Below, piece by piece: positions 25,856-35,738 of a stretch of 64,000 nt of DNA. This stretch comes from Micromonospora sp. WMMD882 (GTDB lineage: Bacteria > Actinomycetota > Actinomycetes > Mycobacteriales > Micromonosporaceae). The translations under genes and the position numbers were made by a program. Where the stretch lies: contig NZ_CP114903.1 in assembly GCF_027497255.1 (NCBI RefSeq), forward strand, positions 1,550,001-1,614,000, in the 5' to 3' direction. The notes beneath the pieces are model-generated. The model was given only the letters and a program-made list of their open reading frames with translations, was not told where the DNA came from and ran no database searches. Positions within the stretch are counted from its first letter, which is position 1. Each line of letters opens with the position of its first letter.

Positions 25856-28800
25856 GGGCCCTCCCGGGCGGCGGATCGAGCAGACCGGCGGTCACGAACC
25901 CCGCCAGGTAGGTGTGCAGCAGCTTCTCGTCGGCGGGCGGACAGACGATGCCGGCGGCGGCGAGCGTCGACTCGGTGCCGGAGCAGTCGAAGTCGGGCTG
26001 CACGCGGACCGGGGTCGCCGCGCCGAACAGCGGGGTGAACCCGGCCAGGGCGGCGTCCGGCCGGGCCAGCAGCGCGGCCCGCCAGCGCGGGTACGTCGTC
26101 AGCTCCACCGGGTAGCCGAAGCTGGTCAGCGCCTCGGCCAGCGCCGGGTAGCCGATGGTGCGGTTGTTGTAGTAGTGGTGGTCGCCGGTGGATCCGGCCC
26201 GGGTGAGGTGCCCGATGCCGGCGCCCACGTGGTCCACCGGGGCGAGGTCGGCCGGGTCGTCGAGGTCCGGCACCGCCCCGAGCTGCACGCAGGTGACGAG
26301 GAACCGGCTGAAGAAGTCGTCCGGGTTGCCGACGCCGGTGCGGGCGTCCCCGGTGATCCGGGCCGGCCGGTGCACGCTGACCGGCAGACCCCGGTCCCGG
26401 GCGGCGCGGACCAGCGCGTCGGCGACCCACTTGCTGGCGTTGTAGCCGTCGTGCAGGCCGGCGCAGTCGTCCGGGACGTCGCCCTCGCGGACCAGGGCGC
26501 CGGTGCGCGCCGGGGTGACGAACACGCCGAGGGTGGAGACGAAGTGCACCGCGCTGGGCCGCGCCACGGTGGCCAGTCGCAGCACCGCGAGGGTGCCGTC
26601 CACGTTGGCCGGCCGCAGCGCCCGGTACGGCCGTACGAAGTCGACCAGTCCGCCGTTGTGCACGATCGCGTCGACCCGGGCCCCCAGCTCGGTGAAGGCC
26701 GCTTCGGTCAGCCCGAGCCGGGGCGCGCCGAGGTCGCCGGGGACGCCGACGAGCCGGTCGGCCCACTCGGGACGCCACTGCCCGTACCGGACCAGGTTGG
26801 CGCGGACCCGGTCGACGGCGGCGGCCGGGGTGTCCGCGCGGACCAGGCAGCACACGGTGGCCGGGGTGTGGGTCAGCCAGTCGGCGAGCAGGTACGCGCC
26901 GAGGAAGCCGGTGGCCCCGGTGAACAGCGCCGTGCGCGGCGGGGCGGGCGGCCCGCCGCCGGGCACCACCAGGTCGTCGGCGCGGCGGGCCTCGGCGCGC
27001 AGCAGGTCGGCCTGGTCCGTGGGGTCCGGTCCGTCGCCGTCGACGATCGCCGCCAGGCCGGTCAGGTCGGTGGCCCCGAACAGCGCCCGCAGCGGCAGGT
27101 CCACGCCGAGGGCGGCCCGGATCCGGCCGACCACGGTGGCCGCCAGCAGCGAGTGCCCGCCCAGGTCGAAGAAGTTGTCCCGGCGGCCGACCGGGCCGAC
27201 GTCGAGCAGGTCGGCCCAGATGCCGGCCAGGGTCCGCTCGGTGGGGGTGGCCGGCGGCTCGTGGGCCGGCCGGTCGGCGTCCTGCGGAGCGGGCAGGGCG
27301 GCCAGGTCGAGCTTGCCGTGCCGGTTGGTGGGCAGCTCGGGCACCCGCACGAACGACGACGGGACGAGATGCTCGGGCAGCCGGCGGCGCAGCGCGGCCC
27401 GGGCGGCCGGCCCGTCCGGCGTGTCGTCGTCGCCGACCAGGTACGCCACCAGGCGCGGCCCGACCGGGTCGACCACCACCGCGGCCCGGCGCACCCCGGG
27501 CAGCGTCGCGCAGGCCACCTCGACCTCGCCGATCTCGATCCGGTGCCCCCGGATCTTGACCTGCCGGTCGGTGCGGCCGAGGAACTCCAGGGTCCCGTCG
27601 GCGCGGTGCCGGGCCAGGTCGCCGGTGCGGTAGAGCCGACCGCCGGGCGGCCCGAACGGGTCCGGCACGAACCGGGCCGCGGTCGCGGCGGGCTCGCCGA
27701 GGTAGCCGCGGGCCGGGGCGACGCCACCGACGTACACCTCGCCGGGCAGCCCGATCGGCACCGGCCGCAGCCCGGCGTCGAGCAGGTGCGTCCGCACGTT
27801 GGGCACCGGGCGGCCGATCGGCAGCCGGAGCAGGCCGGGCAGCTCGGCGGCGTCCACCGTGGCGTACGTGGTGGCGCAGACGGTCGCCTCGGTGGGCCCG
27901 TAGTGGTTGTGCAGGGTGACCCGGCCGCCGGTAAGTCCCGCCCAGCGGCGCACGGTGGCCACGTCGACGGCTTCGCCGCCGACCAGCACGGCCCGCAGCG
28001 GGCCGGGGTCGACCGTCCCGGCGGCGGTCAGGTCGTCGACCCAGCGGGCCCACAGCGGCGCGGCGGTGTCGACCAGGGTGAGCCGGTGGGTCCGGCACAG
28101 CTCGGCCAGCGCGGGGCCGGTGATCGCCGCCGGTTGCCGGTGCGTCACCACGGTCGCCCCGCTGACCAGGGCCGGGAACAGGTCGCCGACGGAGGCGTCG
28201 AAGCTGAGCGGCGGCAGCATGAGCAGCCGGTCCCCGGGGCCGATGCCGTGCAGGTCGGCGAAGGCCAGGGCCAGGTTGACGGCGGTGCGGTGGCTGACCG
28301 CCACGCCCTTGGGGGTGCCGGTCGAGCCGGAGGTGTGGATGACGTAGGCGAGCTGGTCGGGGTGGACCGGCCCCGGCCCACCGACGGCGGCTACCGGCCG
28401 GCCGGGCCCGTCGACGGCTACCGGTTGGCCGTGCCCGTCGACGGTCAGCAGGGCGCCGTCGTACGGCGGGTCGTCCGGTCCGTCGGAGGGGCCGGCCAGG
28501 GCGGCCGACAGCTCGGCGGGGGCGAGGCAGACGGTGACCCCGGCCGAACGCAGCAGGGCCCGCAGCCGGGCCGGCGGGTGGGCCGGGTCCAGCGGCAGGT
28601 AGCCGCCCCCGGCCTTGAGGATCGCCAGGACGCCGGTGACGGCGGCGCGACCGGCGGCCAGGGCGAGGCCGACCGGCTGGTCGGGACGGACCCCGAGCTG
28701 ACGCAGCCGCCGGGCCAGCCGGGCGGCGTCCGCGTCGAGCCGGCCGTAGCTCACCGGCGGCCCGGCGGGGGCGTCCGGGCTGGCGTCGACCAGCGCGGGC

Positions 28801-30329
28801 GCGTCCGGGTCGGTCGCGGCACGCGCGGCGACCAGCTCGTGCAGACCGACCCCACCCGGGTACCCGCGCCCGGTGGCGTTCCAGCGGGCCAGGTCACGCC
28901 GCTCGGCGGGGCCGGCCAGGTCGAGGGTGGACAGCCGGCGGTCCGGCTCGGTGGCCACGGCCCGCAGGACCGTCCGGAACCGGTCCACGAACCGGGCCAC
29001 GGTCTCCTCGTCGAACAGGTCGGTGCGGTAGTCGACCACCCCGGTCAGGCCGTCGGGCCCGGTGGCCAGGGCGACGGTGAGGTCCAGCCGGGCGGTCTCC
29101 CGGGTCGTCGGGACGGCCCGGACGTCCAGGCCGGCGCGGGACCCGGTGACGTCGGCCTGGTTCAGCACCAGCATCACCTGGAACAGCGGGTTGCGGCCCA
29201 GGTCACGGGGGACCCTGGTGAGCTCCACGATCCGCTCGAAGGGCAGCTCCGCGTGCGCCATCGACGCCACCACGGTGTCCCGGGTGCGGGCCAGCGCCTC
29301 GGCCATGGTCGGGTCGCCGGACAGGTCGGTCCGCAACGGCAGGCTGTTCACGAGCAGGCCGACGATCTCCTGCTGGGCGGCGTCGGCGCGCAATGACACC
29401 GGGGAGCCGACACAGACGTCGTCGGTGTCGGCGAGCCGGGCCAGCAGCGCCGTCAGCGCCGCCAGCAGAAGCTGGAACCGGGTGACGCCGGCCTGCCGGC
29501 CCCGCGCGTCGAGCGCCGCGGTGAGGCCGGCGTCGACGGTGAAGCCGTGGGTGCGGCCGGCGTAGGTCGGGGTGGCCGGACGGGGCCGGTCGGTGGGCAG
29601 GTCGAGCAGCCCGGAGAAGTCGGCCAGCCGGTCCGCCCAGAACGCGCGGGCCCGGTCGGCGCCCCCGGCGGCCAGCCGGTCGTGTTGCCAGACCACATGG
29701 TCGGGGAACTGGGTGACCGGCGTCGGCGGCGACGCCGCCACCCCGGCGCGCCGCCGGTGGTGGCCGTCGAGCAGCGCGGTCAGCACCAGGTCGAGGGAGC
29801 GTTCGTCGGCGACGATGTGGTGCGCGCCGACCACCAGCAGGTGGTCGGTCGGGCCGAGCCGACCCAACCGGACCCGCAGCAGCGGCGCGCGGCCGAGGTC
29901 GAAGCCGGTCTCGCTCTCCTGGCGGACCAGGGCGGCCACCGCGGCGTCCCGCCCGTGGGCCGGCACGCCGGTCAGGTCGTCCCGCACGATCCGGCACCGG
30001 ACCGCGGGCGCGGCGAGCACCTCCTGCTCGACCTGGCCGTCCCGCTCGACGAACCGGGTCCGCAGGGCCTCGTGCGTGGCGACCAGGTCGTCGACGGCGG
30101 CCTGCAGGGCGTCCGGGTCCACCGTCCCGCCCAGCCGGAGCGCCTGGGTCATCACGTAGAGGGGGCTGCCCGGGTCGAGCCGGTCCAGGAACCACATCCC
30201 CTCCTGCATCGGCGACAGCGGCACCCGGGCCCCGGGGGTCCGCCGGGGAATGCCGGGTCGGACGCCCGCGCTCAGGCCACGCCGGGCCATGAGCTCCCGG
30301 ATCAGACGTTCCCGTTCGGTGACGCTCAC
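25848..30329 (-). CDS. NRPS module C-A-PCP with terminal thioester reductase (TD)
   Basis: This 1493-residue protein has four domains. The condensation domain covers about 35-440 with a HHIVADE active-site motif, in place of the usual HHxxxDG. The adenylation domain covers about 465-975, with YVIHTSGSTGTPKG and HNHYGPTEAT. The PCP serine is in [10 protein letters not shown] (about 1040). The C-terminal short-chain reductase covers about 1125-1493, with NAD(P)H motif TGATGFLGA and catalytic YNASK. Terminal reductases release the peptide as an aldehyde or alcohol. My by-eye ten-residue code is D-A-G-D-L-G-H-V-C, which I cannot assign to an amino acid. The ATG overlaps the upstream NRPS stop by 4 nt. 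Being the only reductase in the operon, this is the release module. Confidence 0.93.
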   Translation of the reverse strand: MSVTERERLIRELMARRGLSAGVRPGIPRRTPGARVPLSPMQEGMWFLDRLDPGSPLYVMTQALRLGGTVDPDALQAAVDDLVATHEALRTRFVERDGQVEQEVLAAPAVRCRIVRDDLTGVPAHGRDAAVAALVRQESETGFDLGRAPLLRVRLGRLGPTDHLLVVGAHHIVADERSLDLVLTALLDGHHRRRAGVAASPPTPVTQFPDHVVWQHDRLAAGGADRARAFWADRLADFSGLLDLPTDRPRPATPTYAGRTHGFTVDAGLTAALDARGRQAGVTRFQLLLAALTALLARLADTDDVCVGSPVSLRADAAQQEIVGLLVNSLPLRTDLSGDPTMAEALARTRDTVVASMAHAELPFERIVELTRVPRDLGRNPLFQVMLVLNQADVTGSRAGLDVRAVPTTRETARLDLTVALATGPDGLTGVVDYRTDLFDEETVARFVDRFRTVLRAVATEPDRRLSTLDLAGPAERRDLARWNATGRGYPGGVGLHELVAARAATDPDAPALVDASPDAPAGPPVSYGRLDADAARLARRLRQLGVRPDQPVGLALAAGRAAVTGVLAILKAGGGYLPLDPAHPPARLRALLRSAGVTVCLAPAELSAALAGPSDGPDDPPYDGALLTVDGHGQPVAVDGPGRPVAAVGGPGPVHPDQLAYVIHTSGSTGTPKGVAVSHRTAVNLALAFADLHGIGPGDRLLMLPPLSFDASVGDLFPALVSGATVVTHRQPAAITGPALAELCRTHRLTLVDTAAPLWARWVDDLTAAGTVDPGPLRAVLVGGEAVDVATVRRWAGLTGGRVTLHNHYGPTEATVCATTYATVDAAELPGLLRLPIGRPVPNVRTHLLDAGLRPVPIGLPGEVYVGGVAPARGYLGEPAATAARFVPDPFGPPGGRLYRTGDLARHRADGTLEFLGRTDRQVKIRGHRIEIGEVEVACATLPGVRRAAVVVDPVGPRLVAYLVGDDDTPDGPAARAALRRRLPEHLVPSSFVRVPELPTNRHGKLDLAALPAPQDADRPAHEPPATPTERTLAGIWADLLDVGPVGRRDNFFDLGGHSLLAATVVGRIRAALGVDLPLRALFGATDLTGLAAIVDGDGPDPTDQADLLRAEARRADDLVVPGGGPPAPPRTALFTGATGFLGAYLLADWLTHTPATVCCLVRADTPAAAVDRVRANLVRYGQWRPEWADRLVGVPGDLGAPRLGLTEAAFTELGARVDAIVHNGGLVDFVRPYRALRPANVDGTLAVLRLATVARPSAVHFVSTLGVFVTPARTGALVREGDVPDDCAGLHDGYNASKWVADALVRAARDRGLPVSVHRPARITGDARTGVGNPDDFFSRFLVTCVQLGAVPDLDDPADLAPVDHVGAGIGHLTRAGSTGDHHYYNNRTIGYPALAEALTSFGYPVELTTYPRWRAALLARPDAALAGFTPLFGAATPVRVQPDFDCSGTESTLAAAGIVCPPADEKLLHTYLAGFVTAGLLDPPPGRAHG

Positions 30330-33300
30330 GACCCACCGTCCAGCAGCAGCGCGCGCAGCTCGTCCTCGGAGAGCCCGGCGACCTCCTGCCGCAGCGCGGC
30401 CACCGCGTCGACGTGGCCGGCAGCGGGCTCGGCGGCGCGTAACGCGGCGGCCAACGTGGCGACCGTCGGATGTTGAAACAGCAGCCGCACCGGCACGTCC
30501 ATCTCCAGGGCCGCGCCGAGCCGGCTCACCGCCCGGGTGCCGAGCAGCGAGTGCCCGCCGAGCCGGAAGAAGTCGTCGTGCGCGCCGACCGGCCCGGCGT
30601 CCAGCACCTCCGCCCAGACGTCGGCGATCAGCCGCTCGACCGGGTCACGGGGGGCGACCCGGTCGACCCGGGGGTCACCCCAGGTGGGCGCGGGCAGGGC
30701 CGACCGGTCGACCTTGCCGTTGCCGTTGAGCGGGAACGCGGCCAGCGGCGTCACCGTCGCCGGGACCATGTACCCGGGGAGCCGGTCGACCAGGGCGGGC
30801 CGGACCCGTTCGGGCACGGTGGCCGGGTCGACCCCGGCGGCCGGCACCACGTACCCGACGAGCCGGGTGTCGCCGTCCGCGCCGGTCCAGGTGGTGACGA
30901 CCGCGTCGGCGACGGCCGGCTGCTCGCGCAACGCCGCCTCGATCTCCCCCGGCTCGATCCGGAAACCGCGCACCTTGACCTGGTGGTCGACCCGGCCCAG
31001 GTACTCCAGCCGGCCGTCGGGCCGCTGCCGGGCCAGGTCGCCGGTGCGGTAGAGCCGACCGCCGGGCTGGCCGGAGAACGGGTCGGGCAGGAACCGCCCG
31101 GCGGTCAGCGCCGGCCGACCGTGGTAGCCGCGGGCCACGCCCGTCCCGCCCAGGTACAGCTCGCCGACCACGCCGACCGGCACCGGCTGGAACGCCTCGT
31201 CGAGCAGGTGGACCCGGGTGTTGGCGATCGGCCCGCCGAGGTCGACGGGGGCCGGGGCGGGCGGCACGGGCGTCGCCGTGGAGTAGACGGTGGTCTCGGT
31301 GGGGCCGTAGCAGTTCCAGACGGCCGCGCCGTCGGTGAGCAGCGCGTCGGCCAGGTCCCGGGGCAACGCCTCGCCGCCGGAGATCCGCAGCCGCACCGAG
31401 GGCGGCACGCCGCCGGCGGCCAGCAGCATCCGCCAGGTCGCCGGGGTGGCCTGCAGGACGGTGACGCCCTCGCCGGCCAGCCGGCGACGCAGCGCCGGCC
31501 CGTCGGCGACCTCGTCCGCGCCGACGACCAGCAACGCGGCCTGCCGGACCAGCGGGGCCAGCAGTTCCAGCACCGAGATGTCGAACGACAGCGTGGTGAT
31601 CGCGGCGAACCGGTCGTCCGGGGTGAGGTCCAGGTCGGCGGCGAGCGCGGCGACCAGGTTGACCACCGCGCGGTGCGGCACGGCCACCCCCTTGGGCCGC
31701 CCGGTCGAGCCCGAGGTGTAGATCAGGTAGGCCAGGCCCTCCGGGTGCGGGGCGACCGACGGCGACGGCGCCTCCGCATCGCCGACCACGCCCGCGCCGG
31801 GTTCGTCGAGGTCGTCGAGGAACAGGACGGTGTCCGTGCCGTCGAGGGCCCCGCCGAGCCGGTCGTACGTCGCGCGACGGGTCAACAGCACGGACGCGCC
31901 GGAGTCGGCGAGCATGAACCGTAGCCGCTCACCCGGCAGGGCCGGGTCCAGCGGCAGGTAGCCGGCGGCGGCGGCCCACACTCCCAGCACCGCCGCGACC
32001 AGCTCCACCCCCCGGTCCAGGCAGACGCCGACCGGGGTGTCCGGGGTGACCCCGGCGGCGGTCAGCCGGGCGGCGATCCGGTCGGCCCGGCGGCGCAGCC
32101 CGGCGAGGTCGAGCTGCCCGTCCGGGCCGGTGACCAGGGGCCCGGTCCCGGCCGGAGGGGCGGGGATCAGCTCCCGCACGGTGGCCACCGGCGGGACCGG
32201 GCGGGCGGTGTCGTTCCACTCGACCAGCACCCGGTGGCGTTCGTCGCCGGTGAGCAGCGGAATCCGGGACAGCGGCCGGTCCGGGTCGGCGGCGGCCACG
32301 GTCAGCAGGGTGGCCAGATGCCGGCCGAACCGGTCCACGGTGGTGGCGTCGAACAGGTCGGTGTCGTACTCGAAGGCCAGCCGCAGGACGCCGTCGGCGA
32401 GCCGCTCGCCGACCAGGGTCAGGTCGAACTTGGCGCTGCCGCTGTCCACCTCCAGCGCGGTGGCGGCGCAACCGGCCAGCCGGAACCCCTGGTACGGGGC
32501 GTTCTGGAGGATGAACTGCGCCTGGAACACCGGCGCGTGGGCCAGGCTGCGGTCCGGTCGCAGCTCCTCGACCAGCTTCTCGAACGGCACGTCGGCGTTG
32601 CCGAGCCCGGCCAGGGTGGCCTCGCGGACCCGACCGACGAGTTCCCGCAGCGACGGTGACCCGGCGGTGGAGACCCGCAGCGGCAGGGTGTTCACGAAGA
32701 ACCCGATCAGCCCCTCCAGGTCGGGGTGGCCGCGGCCGGCGACCGGGGTGCCCACCACGATGTCGTCCTGCCCGCTGTGCCGGGACAGCACCGCCTGGAA
32801 GCCGGCCAGCAGAATCATGAACAGCGTCGCCCCGGCCGTCCGGGCGACCTCCTCCAGCCGGCCGGTGACGTCGGCCGGCAGGGTGAGGTAGTGCGCCGCG
32901 CCCCGGTACGCGCGGTTGGTCGGGCGGGGCCGGTCGGTGGGCAGGGTGAGGCGGGTCGGGGCCCCGCGCAGGTGCTCGCGCCAGTGGTCGAGCTGCCCGC
33001 GCAGGGCGTCGCCGGCCAGCCGGTCGCGCTGCCAGACGGCGAAGTCGGCGTACTGGGTGGGCAGGTCGGGCAGCCGCGCCGGCTCGCCGGCCCGCGCCGC
33101 CGCGTACCCGGCCGCCAGCTCGTCGAAGAGCACCCCGATCGACCAGGCGTCGGAGACGATGTGGTGCAGGCAGAACGCCAGGTGGTGCCGGTCGGGGCCG
33201 GTCCGGACCACCAGGGTCCGCAGCAGCGGCCCGGTGGCCAGGTCGAACGGCCGGGCGGCCAACTCCTGGACCAGGCGGGTCGCCTCGGCGGCCCGGTCGG

Positions 33301-33643
33301 CCGCCGACCGGCCGGTCAGGTCCACCTCGACCAGGTCCGGCTCGCCGGGCGGGTGGACCACCTGCGTCGGCTCCCCACCGGACTCGGCGAAGGTGGTACG
33401 CAGCGTCTCGTGCCGGGCCACCACCGCCCGCAGGGCGGTCCGCAGCGCGGTCACGTCCAGCGGTCCGCGCACCTGGAACGCCACCGGGATGTTGTAGACC
33501 GCGCCACCGTCGGTGAACCGGTCCAGGAACCAGAGCCGCTGCTGGCCGAAGGAGGCCGGGCGACGGCGCGGGGCGCGGGCCCGCTCGGCGAGCAGCCGGG
33601 CCAGCAGCGCCCGCCTGTCCTGCGCCGCTTCCGAGGTGGTCAT
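30326..33643 (-). CDS. NRPS module C-A-PCP
   Basis: This 1105-residue single module has a condensation domain of about 30-440 (HHIVSDA motif; His2 and Asp present, Gly replaced by Ala), an adenylation domain of about 470-960 ([25 protein letters not shown]), and PCP RLGGHSLLGTR at about 1035. A C-terminal helix (AALRQEVAGLSEDELRALLL) is typical of NRPS docking segments. By eye the specificity code is D-I-L-Q-I-G-C-V-Y, closest to glycine-type codes I know, at low confidence. It is linked to the DUF6875-like gene by an ATGA overlap. A substrate prediction tool should override my reading. Confidence 0.92.
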   Translation of the reverse strand: MTTSEAAQDRRALLARLLAERARAPRRRPASFGQQRLWFLDRFTDGGAVYNIPVAFQVRGPLDVTALRTALRAVVARHETLRTTFAESGGEPTQVVHPPGEPDLVEVDLTGRSAADRAAEATRLVQELAARPFDLATGPLLRTLVVRTGPDRHHLAFCLHHIVSDAWSIGVLFDELAAGYAAARAGEPARLPDLPTQYADFAVWQRDRLAGDALRGQLDHWREHLRGAPTRLTLPTDRPRPTNRAYRGAAHYLTLPADVTGRLEEVARTAGATLFMILLAGFQAVLSRHSGQDDIVVGTPVAGRGHPDLEGLIGFFVNTLPLRVSTAGSPSLRELVGRVREATLAGLGNADVPFEKLVEELRPDRSLAHAPVFQAQFILQNAPYQGFRLAGCAATALEVDSGSAKFDLTLVGERLADGVLRLAFEYDTDLFDATTVDRFGRHLATLLTVAAADPDRPLSRIPLLTGDERHRVLVEWNDTARPVPPVATVRELIPAPPAGTGPLVTGPDGQLDLAGLRRRADRIAARLTAAGVTPDTPVGVCLDRGVELVAAVLGVWAAAAGYLPLDPALPGERLRFMLADSGASVLLTRRATYDRLGGALDGTDTVLFLDDLDEPGAGVVGDAEAPSPSVAPHPEGLAYLIYTSGSTGRPKGVAVPHRAVVNLVAALAADLDLTPDDRFAAITTLSFDISVLELLAPLVRQAALLVVGADEVADGPALRRRLAGEGVTVLQATPATWRMLLAAGGVPPSVRLRISGGEALPRDLADALLTDGAAVWNCYGPTETTVYSTATPVPPAPAPVDLGGPIANTRVHLLDEAFQPVPVGVVGELYLGGTGVARGYHGRPALTAGRFLPDPFSGQPGGRLYRTGDLARQRPDGRLEYLGRVDHQVKVRGFRIEPGEIEAALREQPAVADAVVTTWTGADGDTRLVGYVVPAAGVDPATVPERVRPALVDRLPGYMVPATVTPLAAFPLNGNGKVDRSALPAPTWGDPRVDRVAPRDPVERLIADVWAEVLDAGPVGAHDDFFRLGGHSLLGTRAVSRLGAALEMDVPVRLLFQHPTVATLAAALRAAEPAAGHVDAVAALRQEVAGLSEDELRALLLDGGS

Positions 33644-34383
33644 CGGTCCCCCTGGTTGACGGGCTGGCGCGGGGTCGGCACGTCGACGGCGGCTTCCGGC
33701 AGGTCCAGGCCGTGCCGGCGGGCCGCCACGGCGACCTGCCGGCGCAGCGCGGCCGGACCGCTGTGCGCGAAGTGCCGCAGATAGCCGGCGAGGGTCACCG
33801 GATCGTCGGCCAGGAACGGCAGGTCACTGGCGACCATGTGCCGGACCACCAGCATCGGCACCGGGCTGCGCAACGGCCGGAACGTCTGGTTCCACAGGCC
33901 GCCCTTGGCCGGCGGGCCGTCGTGGAACTCGCCGAGCATCAGCCCCTGCTCGGTGTAGGCGGGCTTGAGGCGCTGCTGGGTGCGGTCCACGACGTCCCGG
34001 GCCACCTCGGCGGGCAGGTCGGGCAGGGTCAGCAGGATCGTCTTGAACTGGGCGGCGGGGCCGTCGTGCGGCTCCAGCCGACGGAACCAGTCCCGGTGCA
34101 CGGCCAACGCCCCGTCCAGCTCGGCCGGGTCGATGTCGACGCCCCGCTGCACCGCCAGGTAGAAGATGTCGCGGTCGAGCGACCCCTGCGCGTACGGGCA
34201 GACCGGGCCCTTGCGGCCCAGCTCCGGGTGGGGCGCGCAGAGGTACTCGCGGGCCCAGTCGACCACCGACCGCAGTTGCCCGACCGCGCCGTCGAGCAGC
34301 GGATGCGGTTGCTCGGCGTGCAGGTCGGCCTCGGTGAACAGGGTCTGCGCGGGAAACAGCGGATGGGTCAGCACCCCGCTCAC
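33640..34383 (-). CDS. DUF6875-like protein within the NRPS operon
   Basis: This 247-residue soluble protein carries GRKGPVCPYAQGSLDRDIFYLAV near residue 55 and GEFHDGPPAKGGLWNQTFRPL further on, resembling proteins I know as DUF6875. These appear in biosynthetic clusters without assigned chemistry. The single conserved Cys and adjacent charged residues could be catalytic, but this is a guess. GTG 34383 overlaps the flavoprotein stop by 4 nt (GTGA) and its own stop overlaps the next NRPS start (ATGA), so it sits in the core of the operon and is made at a fixed ratio with the NRPS. Family assignment is tentative. Confidence 0.72.
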   Translation of the reverse strand: MSGVLTHPLFPAQTLFTEADLHAEQPHPLLDGAVGQLRSVVDWAREYLCAPHPELGRKGPVCPYAQGSLDRDIFYLAVQRGVDIDPAELDGALAVHRDWFRRLEPHDGPAAQFKTILLTLPDLPAEVARDVVDRTQQRLKPAYTEQGLMLGEFHDGPPAKGGLWNQTFRPLRSPVPMLVVRHMVASDLPFLADDPVTLAGYLRHFAHSGPAALRRQVAVAARRHGLDLPEAAVDVPTPRQPVNQGDR

Positions 34384-35738
34384 CGCCCTGTCGACCGGCG
34401 ACGGCCGGCCCGGACGGCGGCGGCGACGGCGAGCCCGGCGGTCACCGCGAGCCCGGCGCCGGCCGTACGCAGGATCCGGTCCTGCCGGCGGGCCCGGGCC
34501 AACGCGTCGGCGTACGGGGTGGTGGTGTGCGACACCATCGCGTACAGCGACGCCCAGCGGTCGGGCAGCAGACGGGACAGCACCCGGTCGGCGGCGGCCG
34601 AGGCGGTGTAGCCGAACCGGTGCACCCGGTCGCGCAGGTCCACGAAGTTCGCGGTGGACAGCTCGGCGAGCACGTCGGTGTGCGGCTTGCGGGCCGCCTC
34701 GTACGCGGCCAGCGCCGCCGCCCGGTCCGGGTGGGCGGCGAGGCAGCCGTCGAGGACCAGGCAGTCCTCGAACGCGGAGTTCATGCCCTGCCCGTAGAAC
34801 GGGTACACCGCGTGGGCCGCGTCCCCGACGAGCACCACCCGGTCGGCGTGCCGCCACGGCGCGGTGCGGACGGTGACCAGATGCCCGACCGGGTGCGCGG
34901 TCATCTCCTCGACCAGGTCGGGCATCAGCTCCTCGGCGTCGGGGAAGCGCTGCCGGAAGAAGGCCCGGACGGCCTCCGGGGAGTCCAGGGCGGCGAAGCT
35001 GACCGGCCCCTCGTGAGCCGTGAACAGCGAGCAGGTGAGCGAGCCGTCCCGGTTGGGGTGGGCGACCATCAGGGCCTCGTGGCCGGGCCAGACGTGCAGC
35101 GCCTCCAACCGGACCCGGGGCCGGCCGTCGACGCCGACCGGGATGGTCAGCTCCCGGTAGCCCCAGGGCAGGAACTCCTGCGCGTAGTCGGCGCGGCGGC
35201 CGTGCTGCATGTGCTGACGGACGGTGGAGAACACCCCGTCCGCGCCGACCACCAGGTCGGCGGTGACCCGGGTGGTCGGGCCACCGTCGGTGGGGGCGAC
35301 CTCGACGGTCGCGGTGTCCCGGTCCAGCCGCGTCAGCCGGCTGCCGAAGTGGAACCGGACCGCCGGTTCGGCCTCGGCCGCGTCCACCACCAGGGCGATC
35401 AGCTCCTCACGGAGCACCGAGTGCAGGATCTCGTGCTCCCGCACCCCGTACGGCTGGAAGCGGACGTCGCCGTCCGGGGCGTGCACCACCCGGCCCCGCA
35501 TCGGCACGCTGCGCTTGAGCACGTCGGCGAGCAGCCCCACCTCGTCCAGGGCGCGCATGCCCCGGGCGGACAGGCCCAGGTTGATCGACCGGCCCTCCGG
35601 GCTGGTCAACGCGGACCGGGGGTCGGGGCGGCGTTCGTGGACGTCCACCTGGTAGCCCCGGCGGGCCAGGTAGAGGGCGGCCAGGGAGCCGGCCAGTCCG
35701 GCGCCGACGACGACCACCCGTTCCCGACGCTCGGTCAT
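34380..35738 (-). CDS. Kynurenine 3-monooxygenase-like flavoprotein
   Basis: This 452-residue FAD hydroxylase opens VVVVGAGLAGSLAALYLARRGY. It has the kynurenine-monooxygenase hallmark GRSINLGLSARGMRAL, FAD motif GDAAHAVYPFYGQGMNSAFEDC, and a C-terminal hydrophobic helix (AGAGLAVTAGLAVAAAV) like the membrane anchor of kynurenine monooxygenases. Family members make 3-hydroxykynurenine from kynurenine. No tryptophan dioxygenase or kynureninase is in the window, so the true substrate could be free kynurenine, tryptophan, or an aromatic residue on the NRPS. ATGA and GTGA overlaps on both sides place it within the NRPS operon. Confidence 0.88.
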   Translation of the reverse strand: MTERRERVVVVGAGLAGSLAALYLARRGYQVDVHERRPDPRSALTSPEGRSINLGLSARGMRALDEVGLLADVLKRSVPMRGRVVHAPDGDVRFQPYGVREHEILHSVLREELIALVVDAAEAEPAVRFHFGSRLTRLDRDTATVEVAPTDGGPTTRVTADLVVGADGVFSTVRQHMQHGRRADYAQEFLPWGYRELTIPVGVDGRPRVRLEALHVWPGHEALMVAHPNRDGSLTCSLFTAHEGPVSFAALDSPEAVRAFFRQRFPDAEELMPDLVEEMTAHPVGHLVTVRTAPWRHADRVVLVGDAAHAVYPFYGQGMNSAFEDCLVLDGCLAAHPDRAAALAAYEAARKPHTDVLAELSTANFVDLRDRVHRFGYTASAAADRVLSRLLPDRWASLYAMVSHTTTPYADALARARRQDRILRTAGAGLAVTAGLAVAAAVRAGRRRSTGR

